In this document: piece by piece, positions 1 through 6,095 of the stretch
Layout of the letters: the number at the start of each line of letters is the position of its first letter
Numbering within the stretch: position 1 is the first letter of the stretch
NCBI GenBank assembly: GCA_903932885.1
Contig: CAIZHT010000100.1
Location: forward strand, 1-6,636
Reading direction: 5' to 3'
DNA from: an uncultured Actinomycetes bacterium
GTDB taxonomy: Bacteria > Actinomycetota > Actinomycetes > Nanopelagicales > Nanopelagicaceae
Length of the DNA stretch: 6,636 nucleotides
Notes under the pieces: generated by a model
Database searches by the model: none
Seen by the model: the letters and a program-made list of their open reading frames with translations, nothing else
What the model was told of the DNA's origin: nothing
Position numbers and translations under genes: made by a program

Positions 1-327
1 GCGCACAACTTCTGCGACCTTGATGACATCACCTGATGCTAATTTTTCAAGATTTGCTTTGTAACGACGTGACCAGTTTGTTGGTTCTTCTGTGTATGGC
101 TGGCGAAGTACGTTGAATACGCGGTCAAGACCGGCGCTATCTACAACATCGCGAACACCAACAAGATCAACATTTTCTGCAGGAACGCGAACTGTTAAAT
201 CTCCTTGAGCAACTTTTAGAACTAGGTAGGTCTTCTCTTCGCCTTTGATCACACGAGTCTCAATAGCTTCAATGAGTGCTGCTCCGTGATGGGGATAAAC
301 AACGGTTTCGCCGACCTTAAATGACAT
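1..327 (-). CDS. carD: CarD-family RNA polymerase-binding transcription regulator (C-terminus cut by window edge)
   Basis: CarD binds the beta subunit of RNA polymerase and stabilises the open complex, and in mycobacteria it is essential and controls rRNA and many other promoters. The 109 visible codons run from ATG at 327 off the left edge without a stop. The N-terminal half is the Tudor-like RNAP-interaction domain (about residues 1-55, starting [17 protein letters not shown]), followed by the start of the helical DNA-binding domain with [17 protein letters not shown] at 80-96. R25 and R47 (RNAP contact), W85 (wedges into the upstream edge of the bubble) and K90 all sit at the same numbers as in the M. 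tuberculosis protein (162 aa, from memory), so about 50 residues are probably missing. A GAAGGGC ribosome site at 333-339 supports the start. It is divergent from the lipoprotein gene, as carD is from lpqE in mycobacteria. Identity is very secure. Confidence 0.95.
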   Translation of the reverse strand, partial: MSFKVGETVVYPHHGAALIEAIETRVIKGEEKTYLVLKVAQGDLTVRVPAENVDLVGVRDVVDSAGLDRVFNVLRQPYTEEPTNWSRRYKANLEKLASGDVIKVAEVVR

Positions 328-332
328 GTGTT

Positions 333-339
333 GCCCTTC
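333..339 (-). promoter_or_regulatory. Ribosome binding site of carD
   Basis: Read on the minus strand this is GAAGGGC, five bases before the ATG at 327. It fixes the carD start and contrasts with several other genes in this window that have no Shine-Dalgarno sequence. Confidence 0.6.
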
Positions 340-351
340 GCTAGAAGGACA

Positions 352-381
352 ATAATACCAGCCATTACTGACATCGGTCAC
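352..381 (-). promoter_or_regulatory. Candidate carD promoter
   Basis: On the minus strand the -10 hexamer is TATTAT (352-357), preceded by TGG (358-360), which makes an extended -10 element. An 18-bp spacer leads to a weaker -35, GTGACC (376-381, four of six matches to TTGACA). Transcription would begin near position 345 and give a short leader that carries the GAAGGGC ribosome site. This is a prediction from sequence only. Confidence 0.5.
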
Positions 382-394
382 CTCGATATAGAGG
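381..394. repeat. Small inverted repeat CCTC-GATATA-GAGG
   Basis: The four-base arms CCTC and GAGG flank a six-base AT-rich centre, immediately upstream of and touching the proposed carD -35 element. It could be an operator half-site pair or a chance palindrome; the arms are too short to tell. Confidence 0.25.
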
Positions 395-450
395 CCTTTA
401 CGCGTATGAAATTGGTAAAAATGCGTGAGAGAATATGCATAGGAAATGAC

Positions 451-456
451 TTGACA
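451..456 (+). promoter_or_regulatory. Candidate -35 element (TTGACA) for the lipoprotein gene
   Basis: This is a perfect TTGACA, 40 bases before the lipoprotein ATG, in the 169-bp carD/lipoprotein spacer. The expected -10 position (about 473-480) is a T-run ending in AG rather than a TANNNT hexamer, so the promoter is incomplete by eye. The distance to the gene is sensible but the call is weak. Confidence 0.3.
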
Positions 457-484
457 AATTCATTCTTTACGTTTTTTTAGGTAC

Positions 485-490
485 AAGGAG
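485..490 (+). promoter_or_regulatory. Ribosome binding site of the lipoprotein gene
   Basis: AAGGAG lies six bases before the ATG at 497. It decides this start over the in-frame ATG at 518, which would leave the signal peptide without a basic n-region. Confidence 0.7.
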
Positions 491-496
491 TAACTG

Positions 497-985
497 ATGC
501 GACTACGTAACACTCACATGATTGCAACATCACTTGTTGTGGCAATTTCACTAACAGGTTGTGGTTCGGGACCAGATGCTGCAGGTCGCACAATTACTCG
601 CGTAACAGATGGCGCAGAAACTGCTCTTACTAAGGATGGAAGTAACATCAAAGTTCGCAATCTATTACTAGTTGAACTCAGTGATGGAAGCGGAACAGGT
701 GTTCTAATTGGAAGCATTATCAATAGTGCAGATAAAGAAGATGCATTACTTGGAATATCTGTCAATGGAATTGATGCTCAGTACTCAGGTGAATCAATCT
801 TGACAAAGAATTCTGTCATTCAATTTGAAGGCGCTTCAGCTAATGCAAAGGCAGTTATTCCTGGAATGAATGTCTCTGCAGGTAAAGAGACAGTTGTTTC
901 ACTCTTCTTTGCAAAGGCTGGATTAGTTGAGATTAATGCCATTGTGCGCGATCAACGCGACACATATGCAGGAATTACTGCTTAG
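497..985 (+). CDS. LpqE-like putative lipoprotein
   Basis: This is a predicted secreted, lipid-anchored protein of 162 aa. Residues 1-7 (MRLRNTH) are a basic n-region, 8-18 are hydrophobic, and L19-T20-G21-C22 is a lipobox, so signal peptidase II should cleave before C22. The mature part opens with a Gly/Ser-rich linker. It then looks like an all-beta domain: IKVRNLLLVEL at 51-61, GVLIGSIINSADKEDALLGI at 68-87, and a late VSLFFAKAGLVEI strand pair at 133-145. The pattern, length and divergent position beside carD match mycobacterial LpqE (Rv3584), a distant relative of the PCu(A)C/DUF461 copper-chaperone fold. The Met/His copper-binding motif of true PCu(A)C proteins is not visible. The true role is unknown. 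The gene ends one base before the convergent regX3 stop. Confidence 0.75.
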   Translation: MRLRNTHMIATSLVVAISLTGCGSGPDAAGRTITRVTDGAETALTKDGSNIKVRNLLLVELSDGSGTGVLIGSIINSADKEDALLGISVNGIDAQYSGESILTKNSVIQFEGASANAKAVIPGMNVSAGKETVVSLFFAKAGLVEINAIVRDQRDTYAGITA

Positions 986-986
986 T

Positions 987-1673
987 TCACGCTTCCATTT
1001 TGTAACCAAGACCGCGAACGGTCTGGATAAATACTGGATTTGCAGGATCTTCTTCAATCTTTGCGCGTAAACGCTTGATATGAACATCGAGAGTCTTTGT
1101 ATCGCCAACATAATCACTGCCCCACACACGGTCAATCAATTGGATGCGCGTAAGCACGCGTCCAGAATTTCGCATGAGGAATTCGAGTAATTCAAATTCT
1201 TTGAGGGGCAGTTGCACTGAATTCGTACCCACAGAAACCATATGGCGATCGACATCCATGCGTACGGGGCCTGCAGTCAAAATATGACCATCAATATCGC
1301 CATCAGCCAAAGAACCATTGCGGCGAAGCACAGCTCGGATGCGAGCCACTAATTCGCGTGACGAATATGGCTTCGTTACATAATCATCTGCGCCAAGTTC
1401 TAGCCCAACAACTTTATCGACCTCAGAATCTTTAGCAGTGAGCATGATTATTGGAACATTTGAACGCTGACGTAGTTGACGACAAACCTCAGTACCGGAA
1501 AGGCCTGGCAACATAAGGTCGAGTAAAACTAAATCTGCACCATTGCGATCGAATTCTTCAATTGCTTTCGGACCCGTGTCGGCAACGCCAACTTCAAATC
1601 CTTCACGGCCAAGTAAATAACTGAGTGCATCAGAAAATGAATCTTCATCTTCTACTACAAGGATTCTTGTCAT
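987..1673 (-). CDS. regX3: RegX3/PhoP-type response regulator (OmpR family)
   Basis: This is the DNA-binding output of the phosphate-sensing two-component system; when phosphorylated by SenX3 it activates phosphate-scavenging genes. The receiver domain covers about residues 1-117: acidic pocket E8-D9, phospho-acceptor D52 in VLLDLMLPG, switch T79 in MLTAKD, Y98, and K101 in the TKPYSSRELVARI motif. A short linker leads to the OmpR-type winged-helix domain (about 133-226), with LPLKEFELLEFLMRN at 155-169, the recognition-helix region DTKTLDVHIKRLRAKIE at 191-207, and the wing VRGLGYKME at the end. At 228 aa it matches M. tuberculosis RegX3 (227 aa, from memory). Its ATG overlaps the senX3 stop by one base (TAATG), so translation is probably coupled and both are made from the senX3 promoter. 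All key residues are present. PhoP is the name used for the same protein in Streptomyces. Confidence 0.93.
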   Translation of the reverse strand: MTRILVVEDEDSFSDALSYLLGREGFEVGVADTGPKAIEEFDRNGADLVLLDLMLPGLSGTEVCRQLRQRSNVPIIMLTAKDSEVDKVVGLELGADDYVTKPYSSRELVARIRAVLRRNGSLADGDIDGHILTAGPVRMDVDRHMVSVGTNSVQLPLKEFELLEFLMRNSGRVLTRIQLIDRVWGSDYVGDTKTLDVHIKRLRAKIEEDPANPVFIQTVRGLGYKMEA

Positions 1674-2746
1674 TACATTGCCTCCCGGCCATTGTTTTCA
1701 TCTATGTATTCGGGTAAACGTAAAGTGAAAGTACTTCCAGCGCCTTCGACACTCCAGACAGAAATATCGCCACCGTGATTAGTTGCAACATGTTTGACTA
1801 TCGAAAGACCAAGACCAGTGCCACCAGTTGCGCGCGAGCGTGCAGGATCAACACGATAGAAGCGCTCAAAAATTCTCTCCAAGTCTTTATCAGGAATACC
1901 AATTCCTTGATCTTTGACAGAGATCTCAGCAAGTCCTTTTTCTTTAGATAGCGTCACAGCAACTTGAGTTGCATCAGGACTGTAATTGATGGCATTTTCA
2001 ACTAAATTACTAATCGCCATCTCTAATTGGCCACGATCACCTAAAACGAAACTTTCGACTTTGCAATCAAAAGCTATACTGATTTTTCTAGATTCAGCGC
2101 TCAATTTAGATTCATCTATCGCTTGGCGAATGAGATCGGCTATCGGTATTACTTTTGCGCCAACAAGTGGATCGTCATCTTGCAATCTTGATAAGTTGAT
2201 AATCTCTTGGACTAAATCAGATAAACGCTTTGCCTCTACTTGCATGCGTCCAGCAAAGCGGACAACTGCATCTGGGTCATCACTTGCGCCAAGTACTGCT
2301 TCACTCAATATTGAAAGTGCACCAATGGGAGTCTTTAGCTCATGTGAAATATTGGCGACAAAGTCTCGACGAATCGAATCTAGGCGCCTAAATTCACTAT
2401 CGTCAAAAATCAAAACAATTACTAAACCTTGATTTCCAAAGGGTGAAACACGGACTAATAAGTCATGCGTACCTTCACCAACTGGACCACGTGGAAGTTC
2501 AACAGTTGCTTCTTGATAGATATTTGAGCGCCTAACAGCGCGCACTAAATTGATAATTGATTCAGATGTAATGCGTGAATCACGAACTAAACCGAGGGCT
2601 GTGGTACCACGCGAAGAATTCATAACTACTTCACCTGGTGCTAACAATAAATATTCAGCGTCGAGTATCTCTAGTAAATCTAGGGTGCCTTCAGGAATCT
2701 CCCAGAGTGGCGTTTCACTCTTTTGAGATCTTTGGCGTTTGAACAT
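1673..2746 (-). CDS. senX3: SenX3/PhoR-type sensor histidine kinase lacking membrane segments
   Basis: This kinase is the partner of RegX3 and presumably reports phosphate status together with PhoU. The order is: charged N-terminus (1-15), PAS-like region (about 20-122, ending LVIVLIFDDSEFRRLDSIRRDFV), HisKA with H135 in NISHELKTP, then HATPase_c with N-box N247-N251 (NLVENAINYSP), G1 box DQGIGIP at 279-285, F box around 293-297 and G2 box GGTGLGLS at 308-315. SenX3 of M. tuberculosis (410 aa, from memory) has two N-terminal transmembrane helices before the PAS-like domain. Here they are absent: the protein starts right at the PAS region, and an in-frame TAA at 2768-2770 lies eight codons upstream of the ATG with no other start between. 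It should therefore be soluble or only peripherally membrane-bound. There is no Shine-Dalgarno sequence before the ATG, but TACGAT lies six bases upstream, which fits a leaderless transcript. First gene of senX3-regX3, divergent from phoU. Confidence 0.92.
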   Translation of the reverse strand: MFKRQRSQKSETPLWEIPEGTLDLLEILDAEYLLLAPGEVVMNSSRGTTALGLVRDSRITSESIINLVRAVRRSNIYQEATVELPRGPVGEGTHDLLVRVSPFGNQGLVIVLIFDDSEFRRLDSIRRDFVANISHELKTPIGALSILSEAVLGASDDPDAVVRFAGRMQVEAKRLSDLVQEIINLSRLQDDDPLVGAKVIPIADLIRQAIDESKLSAESRKISIAFDCKVESFVLGDRGQLEMAISNLVENAINYSPDATQVAVTLSKEKGLAEISVKDQGIGIPDKDLERIFERFYRVDPARSRATGGTGLGLSIVKHVATNHGGDISVWSVEGAGSTFTLRLPEYIDENNGREAM

Positions 2747-2752
2747 GGCTCT

Positions 2753-2758
2753 ATCGTA
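2753..2758 (-). promoter_or_regulatory. Candidate leaderless -10 element of senX3
   Basis: On the minus strand TACGAT lies six bases before the senX3 ATG, so transcription could start at or next to the start codon. No good -35 is found at 16-18 bp, which would suit a promoter that needs an activator bound upstream. Confidence 0.4.
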
Positions 2759-2827
2759 GAGAACTATTTATCGCTCGCCTCCTTCACCCATCGATTTACC
2801 CTGTGAAAAGCCAATTCTTAAGGTGCT

Positions 2828-2849
2828 ATTCAAGACTCGTTCACCTAGG
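2828..2849 (+). promoter_or_regulatory. Candidate PHO box (RegX3/PhoP operator) between senX3 and phoU
   Basis: Two adjacent 11-base units, ATTCAAGACTC (2828-2838) and GTTCACCTAGG (2839-2849), share TTCA in the same phase. The second fits the actinobacterial PhoP direct-repeat unit as I remember it (GTTCA-YYY-R-S-G) at every position; the first matches mainly at TTCA. A further TTCACCC on the same strand lies at 2783-2789. The location between divergent senX3 and phoU is where autoregulation is known for PhoP in Streptomyces. The pattern is short, so chance is possible. Confidence 0.45.
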
Positions 2850-2875
2850 GACCCTCAATAGCCCTGAGTTCGTTA

Positions 2876-2881
2876 TACCTT
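2876..2881 (+). promoter_or_regulatory. Candidate leaderless -10 element of phoU
   Basis: TACCTT (within TATACCTT) lies seven bases before the phoU ATG, and there is no purine-rich ribosome site between. No clear -35 is present at the usual distance; the proposed PHO box ends 26 bases upstream of the hexamer, so activation by RegX3 is plausible. Confidence 0.4.
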
Positions 2882-2888
2882 TATCCCT

Positions 2889-3542
2889 ATGCGCGACGCC
2901 TTCCACGATGACTTAGATGCCACGCGCATCACTCTTGTCGAAATGTGCAATCTCGTGGGTCATGCAATGGAGCGTGCAACAACAGCGTTGCTTACTGCTG
3001 ACCTGAAATTAGCTGAAGAAGTTATCTCTGATGACGATCGCATTGATGCCCTTCACCACGATTTAGATGCTCGTATTCTCAATTTGATGGCTCGCCAACA
3101 ACCTGTTGCTGGTGACCTGCGCACACTTGTTACATCTATTCGAATGAGCGCCGATTTAGAGCGCATGGGAGATCTTGCCCACCACGTCGCAAAAATTGCG
3201 CGTATGCGTTATCCCTCAACAGCTGTTCCTCCAGAACTTGCATTGACTATGCAGGAAATGGGAAATGTTGCAAAGCGAATTATTGAAAAGACTGCTGGCG
3301 TAATTCAATCCCATGATCTAGCCACAGCAACGCAATTAGAAAAAGATGATGACGAAATGGATCATTTGCACCGCAAGCTATTTACAACTTTGCTCGATGA
3401 TTCATGGCCACACGGAATTGAAACTGCGATTGATATGACCTTACTTGGTCGCTACTACGAGCGCTGCGCAGACCATGCGGTCAGCGTTGCACGACGTGTG
3501 TACTTCCTTGTTACTGGTGAATACGCAAGCGATCAAGCGTAA
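2889..3542 (+). CDS. phoU: Phosphate signalling regulator PhoU
   Basis: PhoU is a cytoplasmic metal-binding protein that, when phosphate is plentiful, keeps the PhoR/SenX3-type kinase in its inhibitory state and restrains the Pst transporter. The 217-aa product is all-helical with two three-helix repeats. Each repeat carries the E/D-xxx-D metal motif: E91-RMG-D95 in SADLERMGDLAHHVAKIAR and E191-RCA-D195 in GRYYERCADHAVSVARRV, exactly 100 residues apart. The conserved QQPVAGDLR segment is at 70-78. Length and motifs match actinobacterial PhoU/PhoY proteins. The gene diverges from senX3 across a 142-bp spacer, the arrangement known from Streptomyces phoU-phoRP, which supports its assignment to this kinase. 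No pst transporter genes are in the window. It has no Shine-Dalgarno sequence and is probably leaderless. It ends three bases from the convergent gpm stop. Confidence 0.95.
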   Translation: MRDAFHDDLDATRITLVEMCNLVGHAMERATTALLTADLKLAEEVISDDDRIDALHHDLDARILNLMARQQPVAGDLRTLVTSIRMSADLERMGDLAHHVAKIARMRYPSTAVPPELALTMQEMGNVAKRIIEKTAGVIQSHDLATATQLEKDDDEMDHLHRKLFTTLLDDSWPHGIETAIDMTLLGRYYERCADHAVSVARRVYFLVTGEYASDQA

Positions 3543-3545
3543 GTT

Positions 3546-4292
3546 TTACTTCTTACCCTGATTCGCAACAGCTGCTATAGCTTCTTTCGCTGCAGCAGGA
3601 TCTAGATATTCTCCACCTTTTTTGATTGGTTCAAAGTCATCATCGAACTCATAAAGCAGTGGAATGCCTGTTGGAATATTTACTCCAGCAATATCGTCAT
3701 CCGATATGCAATCAATATGTTTTACGATTGCACGAATTGAATTACCGTGAGCAGTCACTAGAACAGTTTTTCCCGCATTCATATCAACAGCAATTTCTTT
3801 TGTGAGGTATGGAACTATGCGCTCCACAACATCTTTGAGGCATTCCGTCTTAGGCATAAGCGCACCGAGGTCGGCGTAACGTGGATCCGCGCTCTGTGAA
3901 TATTTATCGCCATCTTCAATAGGTGGTGGTGGAACATCGAAAGAGCGGCGCCATAGAGCAAATTGTTCTTCTCCGTATTGAGCCAAGGTCTCTTTCTTAT
4001 CTTTGCCTTGGAGTGCGCCGTAGTGACGCTCATTCAAACGCCATGTGCGATGCACTGGAATCCAATGACGATCTGCAACATCGAGAGCTAATTGCGAAGT
4101 GTGAATTGCACGGCGCAAAAGTGATGTGTGTACAACATCTGGCAGCAGGCCACGCTCTTTCAATAGCTCTCCACCACGCTTTGCTTCTGCTTCTCCCTTT
4201 TCGGAAAGGCGAACATCAACCCATCCAGTAAAGAGATTCTTGGCATTCCATTCACTTTCGCCATGGCGAAGCAGGATGAGAGTTCTATTCAT
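3546..4292 (-). CDS. gpmA: 2,3-bisphosphoglycerate-dependent phosphoglycerate mutase
   Basis: This enzyme interconverts 3- and 2-phosphoglycerate in glycolysis and gluconeogenesis in the cytosol, through a phosphohistidine intermediate. The histidine-phosphatase signature [10 protein letters not shown] is at 7-16 with nucleophile H10 and R9. R60-R61 are in the phosphate pocket ([11 protein letters not shown]), the acid/base E88 is in [15 protein letters not shown], and the second catalytic histidine H182 is in [14 protein letters not shown]. The 248-aa length and the long insertions around [12 protein letters not shown] identify a true dPGM rather than a general phosphatase. The C-terminal tail is Ala/Lys rich. 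There is no Shine-Dalgarno sequence, and a good promoter hexamer sits six bases before the ATG, so the gene can be transcribed without a leader although ybjN lies only 19 bases upstream. A gpm gene next to senX3-regX3 is also found in mycobacteria (gpm1). Confidence 0.96.
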   Translation of the reverse strand: MNRTLILLRHGESEWNAKNLFTGWVDVRLSEKGEAEAKRGGELLKERGLLPDVVHTSLLRRAIHTSQLALDVADRHWIPVHRTWRLNERHYGALQGKDKKETLAQYGEEQFALWRRSFDVPPPPIEDGDKYSQSADPRYADLGALMPKTECLKDVVERIVPYLTKEIAVDMNAGKTVLVTAHGNSIRAIVKHIDCISDDDIAGVNIPTGIPLLYEFDDDFEPIKKGGEYLDPAAAKEAIAAVANQGKK

Positions 4293-4298
4293 GAGGTA

Positions 4299-4328
4299 AT
4301 TCTAGTTATCTCTAGACAAGATGTTCAA
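4299..4328 (-). promoter_or_regulatory. Candidate leaderless promoter of gpm inside the end of ybjN
   Basis: On the minus strand the -35 is TTGAAC (4323-4328), the spacer is 18 bp and the -10 is TAGAAT (4299-4304). The six bases TACCTC then precede the ATG at 4292. The spacing would start transcription at or next to the start codon. The -35 lies in the last codons of the upstream gene. It is the best-formed promoter in the window. Confidence 0.6.
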
Positions 4329-4794
4329 ATGCTTTGAGGTTGGCCAATGATTCACCGCGAGAAACGCGCCATGCCCACTCACGGCGTATTGCATTTGCAA
4401 AACCGAGTTCGAGCAATGGATTAAATGAGGAATCTGAATACTGCAGAACTGCTCCAAGTAAACGGTCAATTTCACGATCAGTCACTGCAGGCAGTGGCAA
4501 TCGACCAACTAGATATAAGTCTCCGAGTTCATTGATTGCAAAAGCAATTCCATACATCGAGGCATTCTTTTGCATACACCAGGCATGTACGCCGCCTTCG
4601 TTTTCATCAGGTTTGCGGATAACAAAGGCGTTGATACTCAGTGAATGATCACCCACTACTAATGCGCAGTGTGTCTGTAATTTCTTTTCACCCGGAAGCG
4701 AGACGAGGAAAGTATTGGAATCTTTCTTTTCGAAATCGAGATCGTGTGAATCTAGAAATTCTTCAATAACTGCGCGAGGGTCAAGTGCTGCCAT
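4312..4794 (-). CDS. YbjN-domain protein of unknown function
   Basis: The 160-aa soluble protein resembles the YbjN family, whose fold is related to type III secretion chaperones and whose actinobacterial role is unproven. Visible are an N-terminal helix (DPRAVIEEFLDSHDLDFE, 5-22), a beta segment TFLVSLPGEKKLQTHCALVVGDHSLSINAFV (28-58), a MYGIAFAINELGDLYLVGRLPLPAV helix-strand (80-104), and a C-terminal helical part ending AWRVSRGESLANLKAFEHLV. No signal peptide, membrane segment or catalytic motif is apparent. It begins two bases after the mshA stop with no Shine-Dalgarno sequence and no obvious promoter, so it is probably translated by reinitiation after mshA. The equivalent M. tuberculosis gene, Rv0487, also lies between mshA and gpm1, which supports the family call by synteny. 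Confidence 0.75.
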   Translation of the reverse strand: MAALDPRAVIEEFLDSHDLDFEKKDSNTFLVSLPGEKKLQTHCALVVGDHSLSINAFVIRKPDENEGGVHAWCMQKNASMYGIAFAINELGDLYLVGRLPLPAVTDREIDRLLGAVLQYSDSSFNPLLELGFANAIRREWAWRVSRGESLANLKAFEHLV

Positions 4795-4796
4795 CT

Positions 4797-6059
4797 TTAT
4801 TGGCCAGAGATCGAGCGCTTATCGCGTAACTGACTCAGTACTTGATCGTAAATATCTAGAGTTCCGCGCGCAGTTGCATCCCAGCCAAAGTGAGAGGCAT
4901 GTTCCACTGCTCCCATTGAAAGTAATACACGGCGCTGTGGCTCTTGCAATAAACGAGCTAAAACCGAAGACCATGCGCGTGGATCGTGGCCATCAACGAG
5001 AACTCCTGAAATTCCATCGGCAACTGCTGTACGCAATCCACCAACTGCTGTTGCAACAACTGGAGTTCCACATGCTTGTGCTTCAAGTGCTACTAAACCA
5101 AAACTTTCAGAATAACTTGGTACACACACTAAATCTGCCGCGCGATACCACTGTGGTAATTCTTCGCGAGAAACAGGTGGTGAAAATGAAACAACATCGG
5201 AGATTCCAAGCCAAGCGACTAATTCTTTCATTCGCTCTACTTCACTTGTATTAGCCCCTGATGCGCCGCCAATAATGAATACTTTCAATTTTGCACGAAG
5301 ATACGGAGTGTGTGAAACCATTTCTGCAGTTGTGCGAATAAGTAGTTCAGGGCCTTTATGTGGCTGAATACGGCCAACAAAGGTAAGGACAAGGGCATCT
5401 GGCGCAATTGATAACTCTTTACGAGCCTCTACTTTTCCGCCATTTACTGTGAAGTTATAGAGATCTACACCGGGTGTCACAACGTGGACAGTATCTGGAC
5501 ATGCCTCGTAGAGAGAGACAAGGCTTGCAGCTTCTGCATCGGTATTAGCGGTAAGTGCGTGAGCAACGGCTGCAATTTGAGTTTCACCTTGAACACGAAT
5601 CATTGGTTCAGGAATTTCACCTTCAGCTAAGTTCAAATTCTTGACACGAGCCATGGTGTGCATGGTGTGAATAAGTGGAATACCAAGTTCTTTCGCAACA
5701 GGCATCGCTACTTTTCCAGATAACCAATAATGCGAATGTATGACGTCATATTTGCGTTCACCGCTCAGGGCTACTTTGAAATCAGCACTGAGTTCTTTGA
5801 AGTGCGCAGGAATTTCTTCCTTCGTTAGGTGCATTCCTTTTTGAGGACCAAAGTGATGCACCATCACACCAGGTGATAGTTGAACGATTTCAGGCAAATC
5901 GGCATGATCACGGCGCGTAAAAATATCTACTTCAACTCCCATGGCAGCCATTCGCTTTGCACTTTCGGCAACATAAATATTCATTCCACCAGCATCGCCA
6001 ATACCCGGTTGTTCAAGCGGGCAGGTATGCACCATCAACATAGCGATGCGGGGACTCAT
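4797..6059 (-). CDS. mshA: D-inositol-3-phosphate glycosyltransferase, first step of mycothiol synthesis
   Basis: MshA transfers N-acetylglucosamine from UDP-GlcNAc to 1L-myo-inositol-1-phosphate, committing it to mycothiol, the main thiol of actinobacteria. It is a 420-aa GT4-family, GT-B fold enzyme. The N-terminal acceptor domain has HTCPLEQPGIGDAGGMNIYV at 11-30, YDVIHSHYWLSG at 104-115 and HTMHTMARVKN at 131-141. The C-terminal donor domain has FVGRIQPHKGPELL at 227-240, with R230 and K235 for the UDP phosphates, and the retaining-GT E-x7-E motif E318-SFGLVAL-E326 in VPSYSESFGLVALEAQACGTP. The motifs match mycobacterial MshA closely, which separates it from other GT4 enzymes such as sucrose synthases. 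No Shine-Dalgarno sequence precedes ATG 6059; TACCCT six bases upstream suggests a leaderless transcript. The ybjN gene follows after two bases. The other mycothiol genes are not in the window. Confidence 0.94.
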   Translation of the reverse strand: MSPRIAMLMVHTCPLEQPGIGDAGGMNIYVAESAKRMAAMGVEVDIFTRRDHADLPEIVQLSPGVMVHHFGPQKGMHLTKEEIPAHFKELSADFKVALSGERKYDVIHSHYWLSGKVAMPVAKELGIPLIHTMHTMARVKNLNLAEGEIPEPMIRVQGETQIAAVAHALTANTDAEAASLVSLYEACPDTVHVVTPGVDLYNFTVNGGKVEARKELSIAPDALVLTFVGRIQPHKGPELLIRTTAEMVSHTPYLRAKLKVFIIGGASGANTSEVERMKELVAWLGISDVVSFSPPVSREELPQWYRAADLVCVPSYSESFGLVALEAQACGTPVVATAVGGLRTAVADGISGVLVDGHDPRAWSSVLARLLQEPQRRVLLSMGAVEHASHFGWDATARGTLDIYDQVLSQLRDKRSISGQ

Positions 6060-6065
6060 TGGATA

Positions 6066-6094
6066 AGGGTAACTTGGGAAAGAGCCTTTGTAAT
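6066..6094 (-). promoter_or_regulatory. Candidate leaderless promoter of mshA
   Basis: On the minus strand the -10 hexamer is TACCCT (6066-6071), six bases before the ATG. A 17-bp spacer leads to ATTACA (6089-6094, four of six matches to TTGACA), just after the asparaginase stop at 6096-6098. The hexamer is weaker than that of gpm, but the distance to the ATG is the same. Confidence 0.45.
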
Positions 6095-6095
6095 C

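Noticed and set aside
518..985. Second ATG (518) as the lipoprotein start
   Set aside because: It lacks a ribosome site and would remove the basic n-region; the ATG at 497 has AAGGAG six bases upstream.
1986..2432. A 148-codon open frame on the plus strand opposite senX3
   Set aside because: It is the antisense shadow of the conserved kinase core, has Ser-rich low-complexity translation, and has no ribosome site or recognisable domain.
2846..2868. AGGG/CCCT repeats in the senX3/phoU spacer as a stem-loop or riboswitch
   Set aside because: The arms are four bases long with alternative pairings and no conserved riboswitch core is visible; they may simply be part of the promoter region.
3536..3556. 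Possible hairpin GTAAG...CTTAC at the phoU/gpm junction as a bidirectional terminator
   Set aside because: The stem is only five AT-rich base pairs and overlaps coding codons; too weak to call.
4715..5254. A 179-codon open frame on the plus strand across the end of mshA and start of ybjN
   Set aside because: It lies fully antisense to two well-supported genes, reads across their junction, and resembles no family I know.
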